Origin: a virus
Virus record (IMG/VR): IMGVR_UViG_3300025102_000252
Span: 1 to 25,674 of that record
Reading direction: 5' to 3' (one strand)
DNA: 25,674 bases
Numbering within the stretch: position 1 is the stretch's first letter; every line of letters starts with the position of its first letter. The translations under genes and the position numbers were made by a program. This document shows positions 10,923-19,363 of this stretch, piece after piece. The notes beneath the pieces are model-generated. The model was not told the origin of the DNA. It worked only from the letters and a program-made list of their open reading frames with translations, and ran no database searches.

Positions 10923-12721
10923 TGTCTAACATACCAGAAGGATATATAAAGAAAAAAAGTGTAACCATTCCTTTTGGTTACAAGCTAAGTAGTATTGAAG
11001 GTTACTTAGAACCTATAGAATCTGAATTAAAAATACTAAACAAATACATACAGTCTGTACTTAATCAAGAATATTCTTTAAGAAAAGCAGCACAACTAAT
11101 ATCGGAAGAGTCTGGTAGAAAAATAAGTCATGTAGGATTATCTCAAATCGTACAAAAAACTCCACAACCCAAAGTAAAATATAAGTATTCTCCAGAACAA
11201 AGAAGAAAACAAAAATTAGCTAGAGATAAAAAAGAAATAGCTAAAGCTAAAAAGAAAATAGCCTACAAAGAATCTAAAGTTAAAAATGAAGAAGAAGTAA
11301 TTAAGAAGGCTACAGAAAAAACTACATCCAAGATAGTAACTGAAGAGCAATTAGAACAAGTATCTCCTTCTATTAAAGAAGTATTACAAGAAAGTAATGT
11401 AATCTTTCATGCTAATGAAGGTCCACAGACAGATTTTCTTGCTGCTGATGAGAAAGATGTTCTTTATGGTGGAGCTGCAGGTGGTGGTAAATCCTATGCC
11501 ATGCTTGTTGACCCTTTAAGATATGCACATAAAAAAGCCCATAGAGCATTAATATTAAGGCGTTCTATGCCAGAACTACGAGAAATGATTGACAAGTCTC
11601 GTGAACTATATCCTCAAGCATTTCCCGGTGCTAAGTTTAGAGAAGTAGAAAAACTATGGAATTTTCCTAGTGGAGCTAAAATAGAATTTGGTTTCTTAGA
11701 AAGAGATGCTGATGTATATAGATATCAAGGACAAGCATATAGTTGGATAGGTTTTGATGAAATAACTCATTTACCTACAGAGTTTAGTTGGAACTATTTA
11801 GCCTCTAGACTTCGTACTACTGACCCAGAAATAAAAACATATTTACGCTGTACAGCTAACCCCGGTGGTGTTGGTTCTCATTGGGTAAAGAAAAGATATA
11901 TAGAAGCTAATGAATATAATAAAAGTTTTTTAGGTAATGATGGTTTAACTAGAAAGTTTATTCCAGCTAAATTAGCAGACAATCCCTATCTTTCTGAAGA
12001 TGGTGTATATGAACAAATGCTTAAATCTTTACCACCTACTCAAAGACAACAATTACTAGAAGGTAATTGGGATGTAGCAGAAGGAGCAGCATTTACAGAG
12101 TTTGACCCAAATGTACATGTTATAACGCCATTTGCACTACCTATTCATTGGGAAAGAGTAAAAGGTATTGACTATGGATATGCTTCAGAAAGCTGTTGTT
12201 TATGGGGAATAATGGACATAAATGATAATACTTTAATAATTTATAGAGAATTATACAAAAAAGGCTTGACAGGAGAAGAATTAGCTAGTATAATAACAGA
12301 TATGGAGACAGAAGACCCTTTTTCTGTTGCCGGTGTTTTAGATACAGCAGCATGGGCAAAAACAGGAACAACTGGTCCTACTGTCGGAGAATCTCTTGTT
12401 AGAGCTGGACATAAATTAAGAAGAGCTGACAAGAATAGAATACAAGGTAAAATACAATTACATGAGTATTTAAAGATTAGAGAGAATGGAAGACCTAAGT
12501 TACAGATATTTAATACATGTCCTAACTTAATAAGAGAATTACAGTCTATACCATTATCTAAAACTAATCCAGAAGATGTAGATACTCACGCTTCTGACCA
12601 TGCATATGATGCTTTGCGTTATATGATTATGAGCAGACCTAGAATGGAAAGTCCTTTAGAAAGAATTAGAGGATTAAAAAGAGAAATGTATAAACCAGTT
12701 GATTCTACATTTGGATATTAA
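10922..12721 (+). CDS. terL: terminase large subunit, with long N-terminal extension
   Basis: A 599-aa packaging motor and headful or end nuclease. Residues 183-191 hold the P-loop GGAAGGGKS, 275-280 the Walker B WIGFDE, and 311-316 the coupling motif TANPGG. The nuclease shows D417 (GIDYG), D474 (VLDTA) and D559 in DHAYDALRY. The first 150 residues are unusual: about 42-80 look like a helix-turn-helix (YSLRKAAQLISEESG then SHVGLSQIVQKT), followed by a Lys/Glu-rich helix or coiled coil (91-133). Such a DNA-binding extension might add a recognition step beside TerS. A consensus promoter lies inside at 12266-12294. The overlap with the preceding gene is TAATG. Confidence 0.96.
   Translation: MSNIPEGYIKKKSVTIPFGYKLSSIEGYLEPIESELKILNKYIQSVLNQEYSLRKAAQLISEESGRKISHVGLSQIVQKTPQPKVKYKYSPEQRRKQKLARDKKEIAKAKKKIAYKESKVKNEEEVIKKATEKTTSKIVTEEQLEQVSPSIKEVLQESNVIFHANEGPQTDFLAADEKDVLYGGAAGGGKSYAMLVDPLRYAHKKAHRALILRRSMPELREMIDKSRELYPQAFPGAKFREVEKLWNFPSGAKIEFGFLERDADVYRYQGQAYSWIGFDEITHLPTEFSWNYLASRLRTTDPEIKTYLRCTANPGGVGSHWVKKRYIEANEYNKSFLGNDGLTRKFIPAKLADNPYLSEDGVYEQMLKSLPPTQRQQLLEGNWDVAEGAAFTEFDPNVHVITPFALPIHWERVKGIDYGYASESCCLWGIMDINDNTLIIYRELYKKGLTGEELASIITDMETEDPFSVAGVLDTAAWAKTGTTGPTVGESLVRAGHKLRRADKNRIQGKIQLHEYLKIRENGRPKLQIFNTCPNLIRELQSIPLSKTNPEDVDTHASDHAYDALRYMIMSRPRMESPLERIRGLKREMYKPVDSTFGY
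12266..12294 (+). promoter_or_regulatory. perfect consensus promoter inside terL
   Basis: TTGACA (12266-12271) and TATAAT (12289-12294) are 17 bases apart, 12 of 12. It would start transcription near 12301 and serve the portal and later genes. It lies in coding sequence, so it may be chance, but the exact match and spacing are notable. Confidence 0.55.
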
Positions 12722-12724
12722 AAT

Positions 12725-13045
12725 ATGAAAAGACAAAAGTATAGTAATGGAGGAAGTATTAAAAAATATAAAAGTTTAAATGATTTAAATATTTCTTTTA
12801 AACATACAGGACCAGAAATACAACCAGAAGGGCGAAAGACAACTAATAATGTATCATCTTTAATAATAAATAAACCTATAGGTAATAAAGCAAATGTTAA
12901 TGCCTTTTTTAAAAAACATGAAAATTTACCAACACAAAAAAATATTAATTTTAATGTAAAGTTAGGAAAAGGTTTTTCAGCTTATGGTGGTAAAAATAAA
13001 AACCAAGGCTCTTATTATGGTATTTCTTTTAAAAAGAAATTTTAA
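12725..13045 (+). CDS. 106-aa basic protein between TerL and portal, unknown
   Basis: Starts MKRQKYSNGGSIKKYKSLND; rich in Lys, Asn and Gly, ending YGGKNKNQGSYYGISFKKKF. The start resembles other small 'KYSNGG' phage proteins. Mostly disordered in appearance, with an amphipathic C-terminal strand region. Three bases from TerL and three from the portal, so one transcript. Function unknown. Confidence 0.68.
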   Translation: MKRQKYSNGGSIKKYKSLNDLNISFKHTGPEIQPEGRKTTNNVSSLIINKPIGNKANVNAFFKKHENLPTQKNINFNVKLGKGFSAYGGKNKNQGSYYGISFKKKF

Positions 13046-13048
13046 AAT

Positions 13049-15238
13049 ATGGTAGAAGAAAATACATTTTTAAATGCTAATAATATTTATGAAGAAGTAG
13101 AAGGTGAAGCTGGGAAAACATTATCTTTAGAAGAAGACCAACAAAGAAATCTTATTGGTATTATAAAAGGTCGTTATGCTAAAGCAGAAAGAGCTAGAGA
13201 TACTAATGAAAGAAGATGGATAAAAGCATACGAAAACTACAGAGGTTTATACGCTAAAGGCGTTAAGTTTAGAGAGTCTGAAAAGTCTAGAGTATTTGTA
13301 AAGATTACTAAAACAAAAGTATTAGCAGCTTTTGGTCAATTAGTAGATGTTATATTTGGTACAGGTAAATTTCCTATAGGTATATCAGAAACTAAAATAC
13401 CAGAAGGTGAAACAGACTACGCACATTTAGATACTTCAAATCCTACTCCTAATATAGAAACATCTATACCAGATGATATAGGAAATAGAATAGATAGTCC
13501 TTATGATGTTGGTTATAAAGGTGATGGTAGAGTTTTAAAACCGGGAGCTACTTTTTATAATGGAATGTTTGAAGCTCCTGTTGAAATACAAGCAGAAGAA
13601 GCTGGTATATTATCTGATGGTGTAAGTTCTATACCACAAGCAATAGAATTATCTCCTGCACAAAAAGCTGCAAGAAGAATGGAAAAACTTATTCATGACC
13701 AAATAGATGAATCTAATGGTAATGCTGAAATAAGAAATGCTTTACTAGAATCTGCACTAATAGGCACAGGTATAATAAAAGGACCATTTAACTTTAATAA
13801 AAAACTTCACAAATGGGAAACTGGTGAAGATGGTGAAAGAAATTATAATCCTTTAGAAGTTAGAGTACCAAGAATAGAGTTTGTAAGTTGTTGGGATTTT
13901 TATCCTGACCCTTCAGCTACTAATATGGATGAATGTGAATACATAGTTCACAGACATAAAATGAATAGAAGTCAATTAAGACAACTAAGAAACATGCCAT
14001 ATTTTAATGAAGATGCTATTCGTGAATGTATTCAAATGGGTCCAAACTATATTGAAAAAGATTACGAATCACAAATTAGAGATGATAATATTTCAGAAGA
14101 TGATTATCAAACTAACTTTGAAGTTCTTGAATACTGGGGTATTATGGATGCCGAGTATGCAAGAGAAGTCGGTATAGAATTATCAGATAAAATTGATGAT
14201 TTAGATGAAGTACAAATTAATGCATGGATATGTGGTGATAGATTATTAAGAGCAGTAGTTAATCCTTTTACTCCATATAGATTACCATATCATGCTTTCC
14301 CATATGAAAGAAATCCATATAACTTCTTTGGTATTGGTATAGCAGAAAATATGGATGACAGTCAGCAAATTATGAATGGTCATGCAAGAATGGCTATTGA
14401 TAATTTAGCAATGTCAGGTTCACTTGTTTTTGATGTAGATGAGTCTGCTTTAGTTGGTGGACAATCAATGGAAATATATCCGGGTAAGATATTTAGAAGA
14501 CAAGCAGGAATGCCCGGACAAGCTATACATGGTTTAAAGTTTCCTAATACATCACAAGAAAACTTAATGATGTTTGACAAGTTTAGACAACTTGCAGATG
14601 AACAAACTGGAATACCTAGTTACTCTCATGGTCAAACAGGTGTTCAAAGTATGACAAGAACTGCTTCAGGTATGTCTATGTTACTTGGAGCATCTAGTTT
14701 AAATGTTAAAACAGTAATTAAAAACCTAGATGATTTTTTATTAAAACCACTTGGAGAATCTTACTTTCAATGGAACATGCAGTTTCATGAAGGTAATTTA
14801 GATATTGAAGGTGATTTAGAAGTTAAGGCTACTGGTACAAATAGCTTGATGCAGAAAGAAGTTAGAAGTCAAAGACTTACTATGTTCTTACAAACTGCAC
14901 AAAGTCCAGCTATTGCACCATTTGTTAAGATTTCTAAACTCGTAAGTGAACTTGCTTATAGCTTAGATTTAGACCCTGATGAAATACTCAATGACCCTGA
15001 AGAAGCAGCTATCATGGCACAAATAATAGGAATGCAAAATGCTGGACAAACAAATGGCGAAGAAGCTCAATCCCTTGGTCAACAGCCCTCAATGGGAGGT
15101 GTTCAAGGAATACCTACAGGACCTCAAGAACTTGGACCTACAGGGACTGGTGGTGGCAACATCGGAACAGGAAATGTACCGATTCCAGGGGAAGATAGCT
15201 TCTCTGGTACGCTTAGAGAAACTGGACCTACAAGTTAA
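13049..15238 (+). CDS. portal protein
   Basis: A 729-aa protein. Helix-rich N-terminus with DTNERRWIKAYENYRGLYAK (about 51-70), a wing region with LLESALIGTGIIKGPFNF and WDFYPDPSATNMDECEYIVH, and a TRTASGMSMLLGASS helix region typical of marine podovirus portals. The C-terminal 60 residues are Gly, Pro, Gln and Thr rich and probably disordered, ending GEDSFSGTLRETGPTS. The portal forms the 12-subunit ring at the capsid vertex through which DNA is pumped. The last 200 bases are overlapped in another frame by the 76-aa gene. Call is by family recognition and position after TerL. Confidence 0.88.
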   Translation: MVEENTFLNANNIYEEVEGEAGKTLSLEEDQQRNLIGIIKGRYAKAERARDTNERRWIKAYENYRGLYAKGVKFRESEKSRVFVKITKTKVLAAFGQLVDVIFGTGKFPIGISETKIPEGETDYAHLDTSNPTPNIETSIPDDIGNRIDSPYDVGYKGDGRVLKPGATFYNGMFEAPVEIQAEEAGILSDGVSSIPQAIELSPAQKAARRMEKLIHDQIDESNGNAEIRNALLESALIGTGIIKGPFNFNKKLHKWETGEDGERNYNPLEVRVPRIEFVSCWDFYPDPSATNMDECEYIVHRHKMNRSQLRQLRNMPYFNEDAIRECIQMGPNYIEKDYESQIRDDNISEDDYQTNFEVLEYWGIMDAEYAREVGIELSDKIDDLDEVQINAWICGDRLLRAVVNPFTPYRLPYHAFPYERNPYNFFGIGIAENMDDSQQIMNGHARMAIDNLAMSGSLVFDVDESALVGGQSMEIYPGKIFRRQAGMPGQAIHGLKFPNTSQENLMMFDKFRQLADEQTGIPSYSHGQTGVQSMTRTASGMSMLLGASSLNVKTVIKNLDDFLLKPLGESYFQWNMQFHEGNLDIEGDLEVKATGTNSLMQKEVRSQRLTMFLQTAQSPAIAPFVKISKLVSELAYSLDLDPDEILNDPEEAAIMAQIIGMQNAGQTNGEEAQSLGQQPSMGGVQGIPTGPQELGPTGTGGGNIGTGNVPIPGEDSFSGTLRETGPTS

Positions 15239-15269
15239 AGAAGCACTACTAAGAAAGGAAGAAATATAA
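15039..15269 (+). CDS. 76-aa protein overprinting the portal C-terminus
   Basis: Starts MLDKQMAKKLNPLVNSPQWE, a helical protein with an EQEMYRFQGKIASLVRLEKL segment (about 43-62). It resembles small proteins encoded after the portal in marine phages (pattern KLNPLxxSPQW...FQGKIASLxRL). It overlaps the portal in another frame for 200 bases, exactly where the portal tail is low-complexity. AGGA lies 7 bases before the ATG; another ATG at 15054 is possible. Its TAA overlaps the next ATG as TAATG, which argues that it is translated. Confidence 0.78.
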   Translation: MLDKQMAKKLNPLVNSPQWEVFKEYLQDLKNLDLQGLVVATSEQEMYRFQGKIASLVRLEKLDLQVKEALLRKEEI

Positions 15270-16201
15270 TGTTAGAAGATGATAAAAAAAGATATAATAT
15301 GAAAGACGGTGGTCCGGGTATAGAAGCTCTTAGAAAAGAAGCACCTGAAGTTGTAGAACGAATGGGTTATGCAGATGGTGGTAGTAACTATGATTTACAT
15401 GAAGATTTTATAGATTCTAATGATAGGTTTATTTTACGAATGGCTAAAATATCTATGCAAGATGTTAAAAATGAAAAAGATAGAGATGAAGTTGTTAAAT
15501 TATATATACAAGATAAAAGTAAAGTTGCTAAAACTTTAGGTTTAGATTTTGATAAAAAGTATTATACAAAAGAAATAAGTAATAAGATAAGAGAATTAGC
15601 TGAAGAACAAAATCCTTTATTAGGCACTAGACAAATTAAACAAGATGGTGGTTCTATGGATGACCAAATGATGATGGTCATGACTGTACCTGAAAAAAAT
15701 ATGGAATCAGATGATTCTATGGAAAATAACTATACACAATTTATTATGGAAGAAGCATTAACAGAAGATGAAGAAGAAATGCTTATGTCCAAATTAGAAC
15801 AAGATGAGGAACTATCTATGCTATTTGATAAAGTTATAGATGTTGCTCAAGAGTTTGCTGGGTCTGGTCCTGTTGATGGACCGGGTTCAGGAGTCTCTGA
15901 TTCGATACCTGCAAGGTTATCGGATGGAGAATTTGTCTTTACTGCAAAAGCTACAGAAGAAATCGGAGAAGACACTTTAATGTCTATGATGAAAGATGCT
16001 GAAGCTCAAGCAGATGAAAGACAACAAGTAGCTGTGGGTGGAATGCTCGATAGTGGAGAAGAAGAGATTAAATCTAATATTAATCGACAACAAGTAATTA
16101 ATGAAGGTACTTTTATACCTGAAGAAGATACTACTGTTAGAGATAAAATAAGAGAAACAATGCTTGACCCTTCTGCACAATCAAGATATGTCCGTAGCTA
16201 A
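15269..16201 (+). CDS. 310-aa acidic virion-associated protein with GPGSGVSDSIPARLSDGEFV motif
   Basis: Starts MLEDDKKRYNMKDGGPGIEA. Acidic and Met-rich in the middle (about 128-180). A conserved block GPGSGVSDSIPARLSDGEFV followed by FTAKA (about 206-230) is common in structural proteins of marine phages between portal and capsid. The exact role (assembly or internal virion protein) is not known. It sits right after the portal accessory gene and before the scaffold, both late genes. TAATG coupling to the preceding gene; followed by a structured gap. Confidence 0.78.
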   Translation: MLEDDKKRYNMKDGGPGIEALRKEAPEVVERMGYADGGSNYDLHEDFIDSNDRFILRMAKISMQDVKNEKDRDEVVKLYIQDKSKVAKTLGLDFDKKYYTKEISNKIRELAEEQNPLLGTRQIKQDGGSMDDQMMMVMTVPEKNMESDDSMENNYTQFIMEEALTEDEEEMLMSKLEQDEELSMLFDKVIDVAQEFAGSGPVDGPGSGVSDSIPARLSDGEFVFTAKATEEIGEDTLMSMMKDAEAQADERQQVAVGGMLDSGEEEIKSNINRQQVINEGTFIPEEDTTVRDKIRETMLDPSAQSRYVRS

Positions 16202-16334
16202 AAGCGATAGAGCTACCCTATTAGCGTAGGCACTTTATCAAACTAAAACCGAAAGGCGACCTTTACAAGACAAGCCCTGCAAGTCGACATCGCAGCTACC
16301 TTGTTAAACGAAGCCCTGATTAGGAGAAAAGAAA
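16202..16334 (+). promoter_or_regulatory. structured leader before the scaffold gene
   Basis: These 133 bases have no ORF but notable structure: GCGAT 16204-16208 with ATCGC 16289-16293 (long-range), a perfect AAAGG-CGA-CCTTT hairpin (16252-16264), CTAC 16213-16216 with GTAG 16226-16229, and direct repeats AGCTACC (16211-16217, 16294-16300) and AAGCCCTG (16272-16279, 16311-16318). It ends in the TTAGGAG site of the scaffold gene. It is more GC-rich than its surroundings. I have an impression of similar leaders in marine phages. Likely a cis-acting RNA or processing site. Confidence 0.5.
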
Positions 16335-17222
16335 ATGACTAATAAAGTCCAAAAAGAGGAAACGCCAAATCCTTATAACGCAAATAAACCTTGGCATAAA
16401 GGAGAAGATAAACCTTTTTTATCATCAGATAATATGTATTTTGAAGAACCTTCTGAAAAGAATAAGTTATTCAAATCAGATGACATAACTGAAGTGGAAG
16501 CTGAAGGAAGTGTTAATACTGAAGAACTGGAAACTACTAAGGATAGACCTTATAAAAGACCAGACTACAAAAAAAGATATGATGATTTAAAAAAACATTA
16601 TGATAGTAAACTTAATGAGTTTAAAACTAGAGAACAAGAGTTAATAGAGGAAGCTACTAAAAATAGAACCGAATATAAAGCTCCAAAATCTGAAGAAGAA
16701 CTAGAAGAGTTTAAAAATAACTATCCTGATGTGTATGAAGTTGTAGAAACTGTTGCTCATATGCAATCTGAGACTAAAGCAAAAGTTCTAGAAGAACGCC
16801 TTAGTAAACTCCAAGAACGCGAGAATCAGTTAGTACGACAAGATGCAGAAAAAAGGTTAAATGAAAGACATCCTGATTTTGAAGATATTAGAAACAGCGA
16901 TGATTTTCATACTTGGGCAAAAGAACAGCCTGAGTCTATTCAAAACTGGATATACTCAAATGCTGATGATGCCGATTTAGCTTCTCGTGCTTTAGATTTA
17001 TTTAAGAAAGATTTTGGTATAGAACCTACAAAGACTAAGTCATCTTCTAAACCGACTAGAAAATCTGCTGCAGATATGGTCTCAACTAAAACAACAACAG
17101 TTGAACCAAAGCAGGAGAAAGTATGGTCAGAAAGGGAGATTGCTGCGTTGAGTATGGCAGAATTTGATAAATACGAAAAGGAAATATCAGATGCTATGCA
17201 AGAAGGCAGAATCATAAAATAA
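16335..17222 (+). CDS. capsid scaffolding protein
   Basis: A 295-aa acidic protein, mostly helical. Residues about 70-180 form a long coiled-coil-rich part with many Glu, Lys and Arg. It contains NERHPDFEDIRNSDDFHTWA (about 176-195), EQPESIQNWIYSN and a DLASRALDLFKKDFG stretch, a conserved block next to marine phage capsid genes. Low-complexity Ser/Lys/Thr linker follows (about 235-255), and the end has a short basic helix as in capsid-binding tails. Scaffolds guide assembly of the capsid shell and then leave. It precedes the major capsid gene in the usual order. AGGAG lies 8 bases upstream of the ATG. Confidence 0.85.
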   Translation: MTNKVQKEETPNPYNANKPWHKGEDKPFLSSDNMYFEEPSEKNKLFKSDDITEVEAEGSVNTEELETTKDRPYKRPDYKKRYDDLKKHYDSKLNEFKTREQELIEEATKNRTEYKAPKSEEELEEFKNNYPDVYEVVETVAHMQSETKAKVLEERLSKLQERENQLVRQDAEKRLNERHPDFEDIRNSDDFHTWAKEQPESIQNWIYSNADDADLASRALDLFKKDFGIEPTKTKSSSKPTRKSAADMVSTKTTTVEPKQEKVWSEREIAALSMAEFDKYEKEISDAMQEGRIIK

Positions 17223-17247
17223 ACTATAACTAAAAAAGGAAAGTAAA

Positions 17248-18225
17248 ATGGCTCAATTTTTTCAAACTGGCTCTGATGGGTCAGCAACGAGTAACTTTGA
17301 TGCAGGTGGTACTGGACAAGGAAATAGTTTCTTCTTACCTTCGGTTTACTCTAAAAAGGTTTTAAACTTTTTCAGAAAAGCCTCGGTAGTAGAAGCTATC
17401 ACCAACACAGATTATGCTGGTGAAATTTCTTCATTCGGAGACTCTGTAAAAATTATCAAAGAACCTGTAATTTCTGTATCTAATTATACAAGAAATGCAG
17501 ATACAACTGAAACATTGCTAACAGATGCTGAAATCACTTTAGTTGTTGATAGTGCTAAAGCTTTCAAATTCATCGTAGATGATATTGAAACTAACATGTC
17601 ACATGTCAACTTTAAAGAGATTGCTTCAAGCTCTGCTGCATATGCATTAAAAGATTCATATGATGCTGCTGTGTTAGCTACTATGTTTGCTGGATGTTCA
17701 GCTTCATCACCTAATCACATTTTAGGTGCTGATAGTGCAACTGATTTAGGAGTAGGAGTCTTTGATGGCTCTGGTGCTGCTGATATCGGTCCATCTGGTG
17801 AAACAGACCCTCTAGACCTTATGGCTAGAATGGCAAGACTTTTAGATGAACAAAATGTACCTGAAGAAGGTAGATGGTTCGTTGCAAGTCCTGACTTCTA
17901 CGAGGTTTTAGGTCAATCAGCTTCTAAATTAATGTCTGTAGACTTCAACGCAGGTCAAGGCTCAATTAGAAACGGATTAGTTTCAAGTGGTAAACTAAGA
18001 GGTTTTGATATGTACAAGTCAAACAACATTGCTGCAACATCTAATGCTGCTGGTAAATGTATGGCTGGTCATATGTCCTCTACTGCAACTGCTAATACTA
18101 TTCTCTCAACAGAAGTGTTAAGAGACCCAACATCGTTTGGTGATATAGTTAGAGGCTTACATGTCTATGGTGCGAAAGTACTTAGAGATGAAGCTTTAGT
18201 AAGTGCATTCTATGGTATTGACTAA
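17248..18225 (+). CDS. major capsid protein (HK97-like fold)
   Basis: A 325-aa protein starting MAQFFQTGSDGSATSNFDAG. Helix segments FFLPSVYSKKVLNFFRKASV (28-47) and a strand with GEISSFGDSVKIIKEP (about 58-73) match marine podovirus capsid proteins; the middle carries a spine helix with DSYDAAVLATMFAGCS and the later part PEEGRWFVASPDFYEVLG and GFDMYKSNNI. Length is at the low end for HK97-like shells. Abundant late product. AAGGA site 7 bases upstream. A strong hairpin terminator follows immediately (18235-18256), as T7 has after gene 10. Confidence 0.93.
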   Translation: MAQFFQTGSDGSATSNFDAGGTGQGNSFFLPSVYSKKVLNFFRKASVVEAITNTDYAGEISSFGDSVKIIKEPVISVSNYTRNADTTETLLTDAEITLVVDSAKAFKFIVDDIETNMSHVNFKEIASSSAAYALKDSYDAAVLATMFAGCSASSPNHILGADSATDLGVGVFDGSGAADIGPSGETDPLDLMARMARLLDEQNVPEEGRWFVASPDFYEVLGQSASKLMSVDFNAGQGSIRNGLVSSGKLRGFDMYKSNNIAATSNAAGKCMAGHMSSTATANTILSTEVLRDPTSFGDIVRGLHVYGAKVLRDEALVSAFYGID

Positions 18226-18234
18226 TATCAATTC

Positions 18235-18266
18235 GGGGGAGTCTTAGGACTCCTCCACTTTATTTT
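18235..18266 (+). terminator. intrinsic terminator after the capsid gene (T7 Tphi-like position)
   Basis: GGGGGAGTC (18235-18243), loop TTAG, GACTCCTCC (18248-18256): 9 pairs with one G-U, followed by ACTTTATTTT. The T stretch is broken, so it may be a partial terminator letting some polymerase pass to the tail genes. Confidence 0.8.
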
Positions 18267-18279
18267 AAGGAAAAAAAAT

Positions 18280-18441
18280 ATGTATGGTAATATGAAAAGA
18301 CAAAATAAAATGAAAGGTGAAATGGTTGAAAAGCCAAGAAAAAAAGCTAATATGGGCAGAATGATGTACAACAAAGGTGGTAAAGCAGGTTCTCAACCTT
18401 CTTACAGCCATGGCGAAATGCCAAAATGTATGCCTAAGTAA
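18280..18441 (+). CDS. 53-aa Met-rich basic protein, unknown
   Basis: Starts MYGNMKRQNKMKGEMVEKPR and contains nine Met (1, 5, 11, 15, 25, 28, 29, 47, 51) and Gly/Lys-rich stretches such as YNKGGKAG. AAGGA lies 8 bases before the ATG. Ends 2 bases before the next start. Small basic proteins right after the capsid gene are often head-completion or DNA-condensing proteins; that is only inferred. Confidence 0.65.
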   Translation: MYGNMKRQNKMKGEMVEKPRKKANMGRMMYNKGGKAGSQPSYSHGEMPKCMPK

Positions 18442-18443
18442 CT

Positions 18444-18590
18444 ATGAAAGTTAAAGCACCAAAAGGCTATCATTGGATGAAACAACCCAAAGGTGGTTTT
18501 AAATTAATGAAACACACAGGAAAGTTTGTCAAGCACACAGGTGCTAGTTTAACAGCAAACTTTGCAATACAAAAACAACATAAAAAATAA
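18444..18590 (+). CDS. 48-aa basic protein, unknown
   Basis: Starts MKVKAPKGYHWMKQPKGGFK, then KLMKHTGKFVKHTGAS (19-34). The GYHWMK-KGGFKLMKH pattern looks familiar from marine phages between capsid and adaptor. The TAA overlaps the adaptor ATG as TAATG. Function unknown. Confidence 0.68.
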   Translation: MKVKAPKGYHWMKQPKGGFKLMKHTGKFVKHTGASLTANFAIQKQHKK

Positions 18591-19354
18591 TGGCTACAAC
18601 ATATCTAGATTTAACTAATGAAGTTCTTAGAGAACTAAATGAAATTCCTTTAACATCAGCAAACTTTGCAACTGCAATAGGTTTTCAAAAGTTTGTAAAG
18701 GATGCAGTTAATAAATCTATATTTGATATAGCTAATGCAGAACCTCAGTTACCTTTTTTTAGTGCAGGTGTAAGTGGTAGTACAGACCCTTTTTATGGTA
18801 ATACAACAGTAGCAACTGTAGAAGGACAACGATTTTATACTTTAAAGGATGGCAGTTCTAGTATTACCACAGACTTTGCTTCAATAGACTGGGATGATTT
18901 TTATATAACAACAATAAATGTAAGTGGAGAATCAAGTCCTTTTGTTTCTAAAGGATTAAAATTTTTAACACTTGCAGATTGGAGAAGATATTATAGGGAT
19001 AGTGAAAATGCAGATGATGCTAACTCAACACACGGAGAACCTGTGTATGTAATTAAATCTCCAGATAGTAGGAAGTTTGGATTAAGTCCAATACCTGACA
19101 AAGTTTACAATATACATTTCTATGCATTTACCAAGCCTACAGCTTTGGATGCTCATGGAGATACAATGGCATTACCAGAACAATATAGTAATGTAGTAAC
19201 TGCAAGGACTAGATATTATGTATGGCAGTTTAAAGAAAGTCCACAACAAGCAGCGTTTGCATTAGATGATTATAAGAAAGGAATGAGAAGTATGAAATCA
19301 AATCTAATGAACCCAACACCAAAATACATGACAGATGATAGGACATATTTTTAG
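18590..19354 (+). CDS. head-tail adaptor (tail tubular protein A / gp11-like)
   Basis: A 254-aa protein starting MATTYLDLTNEVLRELNEIP. The helical N-terminal part with NEVLRELNEIPLTSANFA...GFQKFVKDAVNKSIFDIAN (about 9-49) is the signature of podovirus adaptor proteins that bind the portal ring and start the tail. Middle part beta-rich, with FYAFTKPTAL (about 175-184) and C-terminal helices (ARTRYYVWQFKESPQQAAFA). Position after the capsid and before the tail tube agrees. TAATG coupling to the preceding gene. Confidence 0.8.
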   Translation: MATTYLDLTNEVLRELNEIPLTSANFATAIGFQKFVKDAVNKSIFDIANAEPQLPFFSAGVSGSTDPFYGNTTVATVEGQRFYTLKDGSSSITTDFASIDWDDFYITTINVSGESSPFVSKGLKFLTLADWRRYYRDSENADDANSTHGEPVYVIKSPDSRKFGLSPIPDKVYNIHFYAFTKPTALDAHGDTMALPEQYSNVVTARTRYYVWQFKESPQQAAFALDDYKKGMRSMKSNLMNPTPKYMTDDRTYF

Positions 19355-19363
19355 GAGATATAG

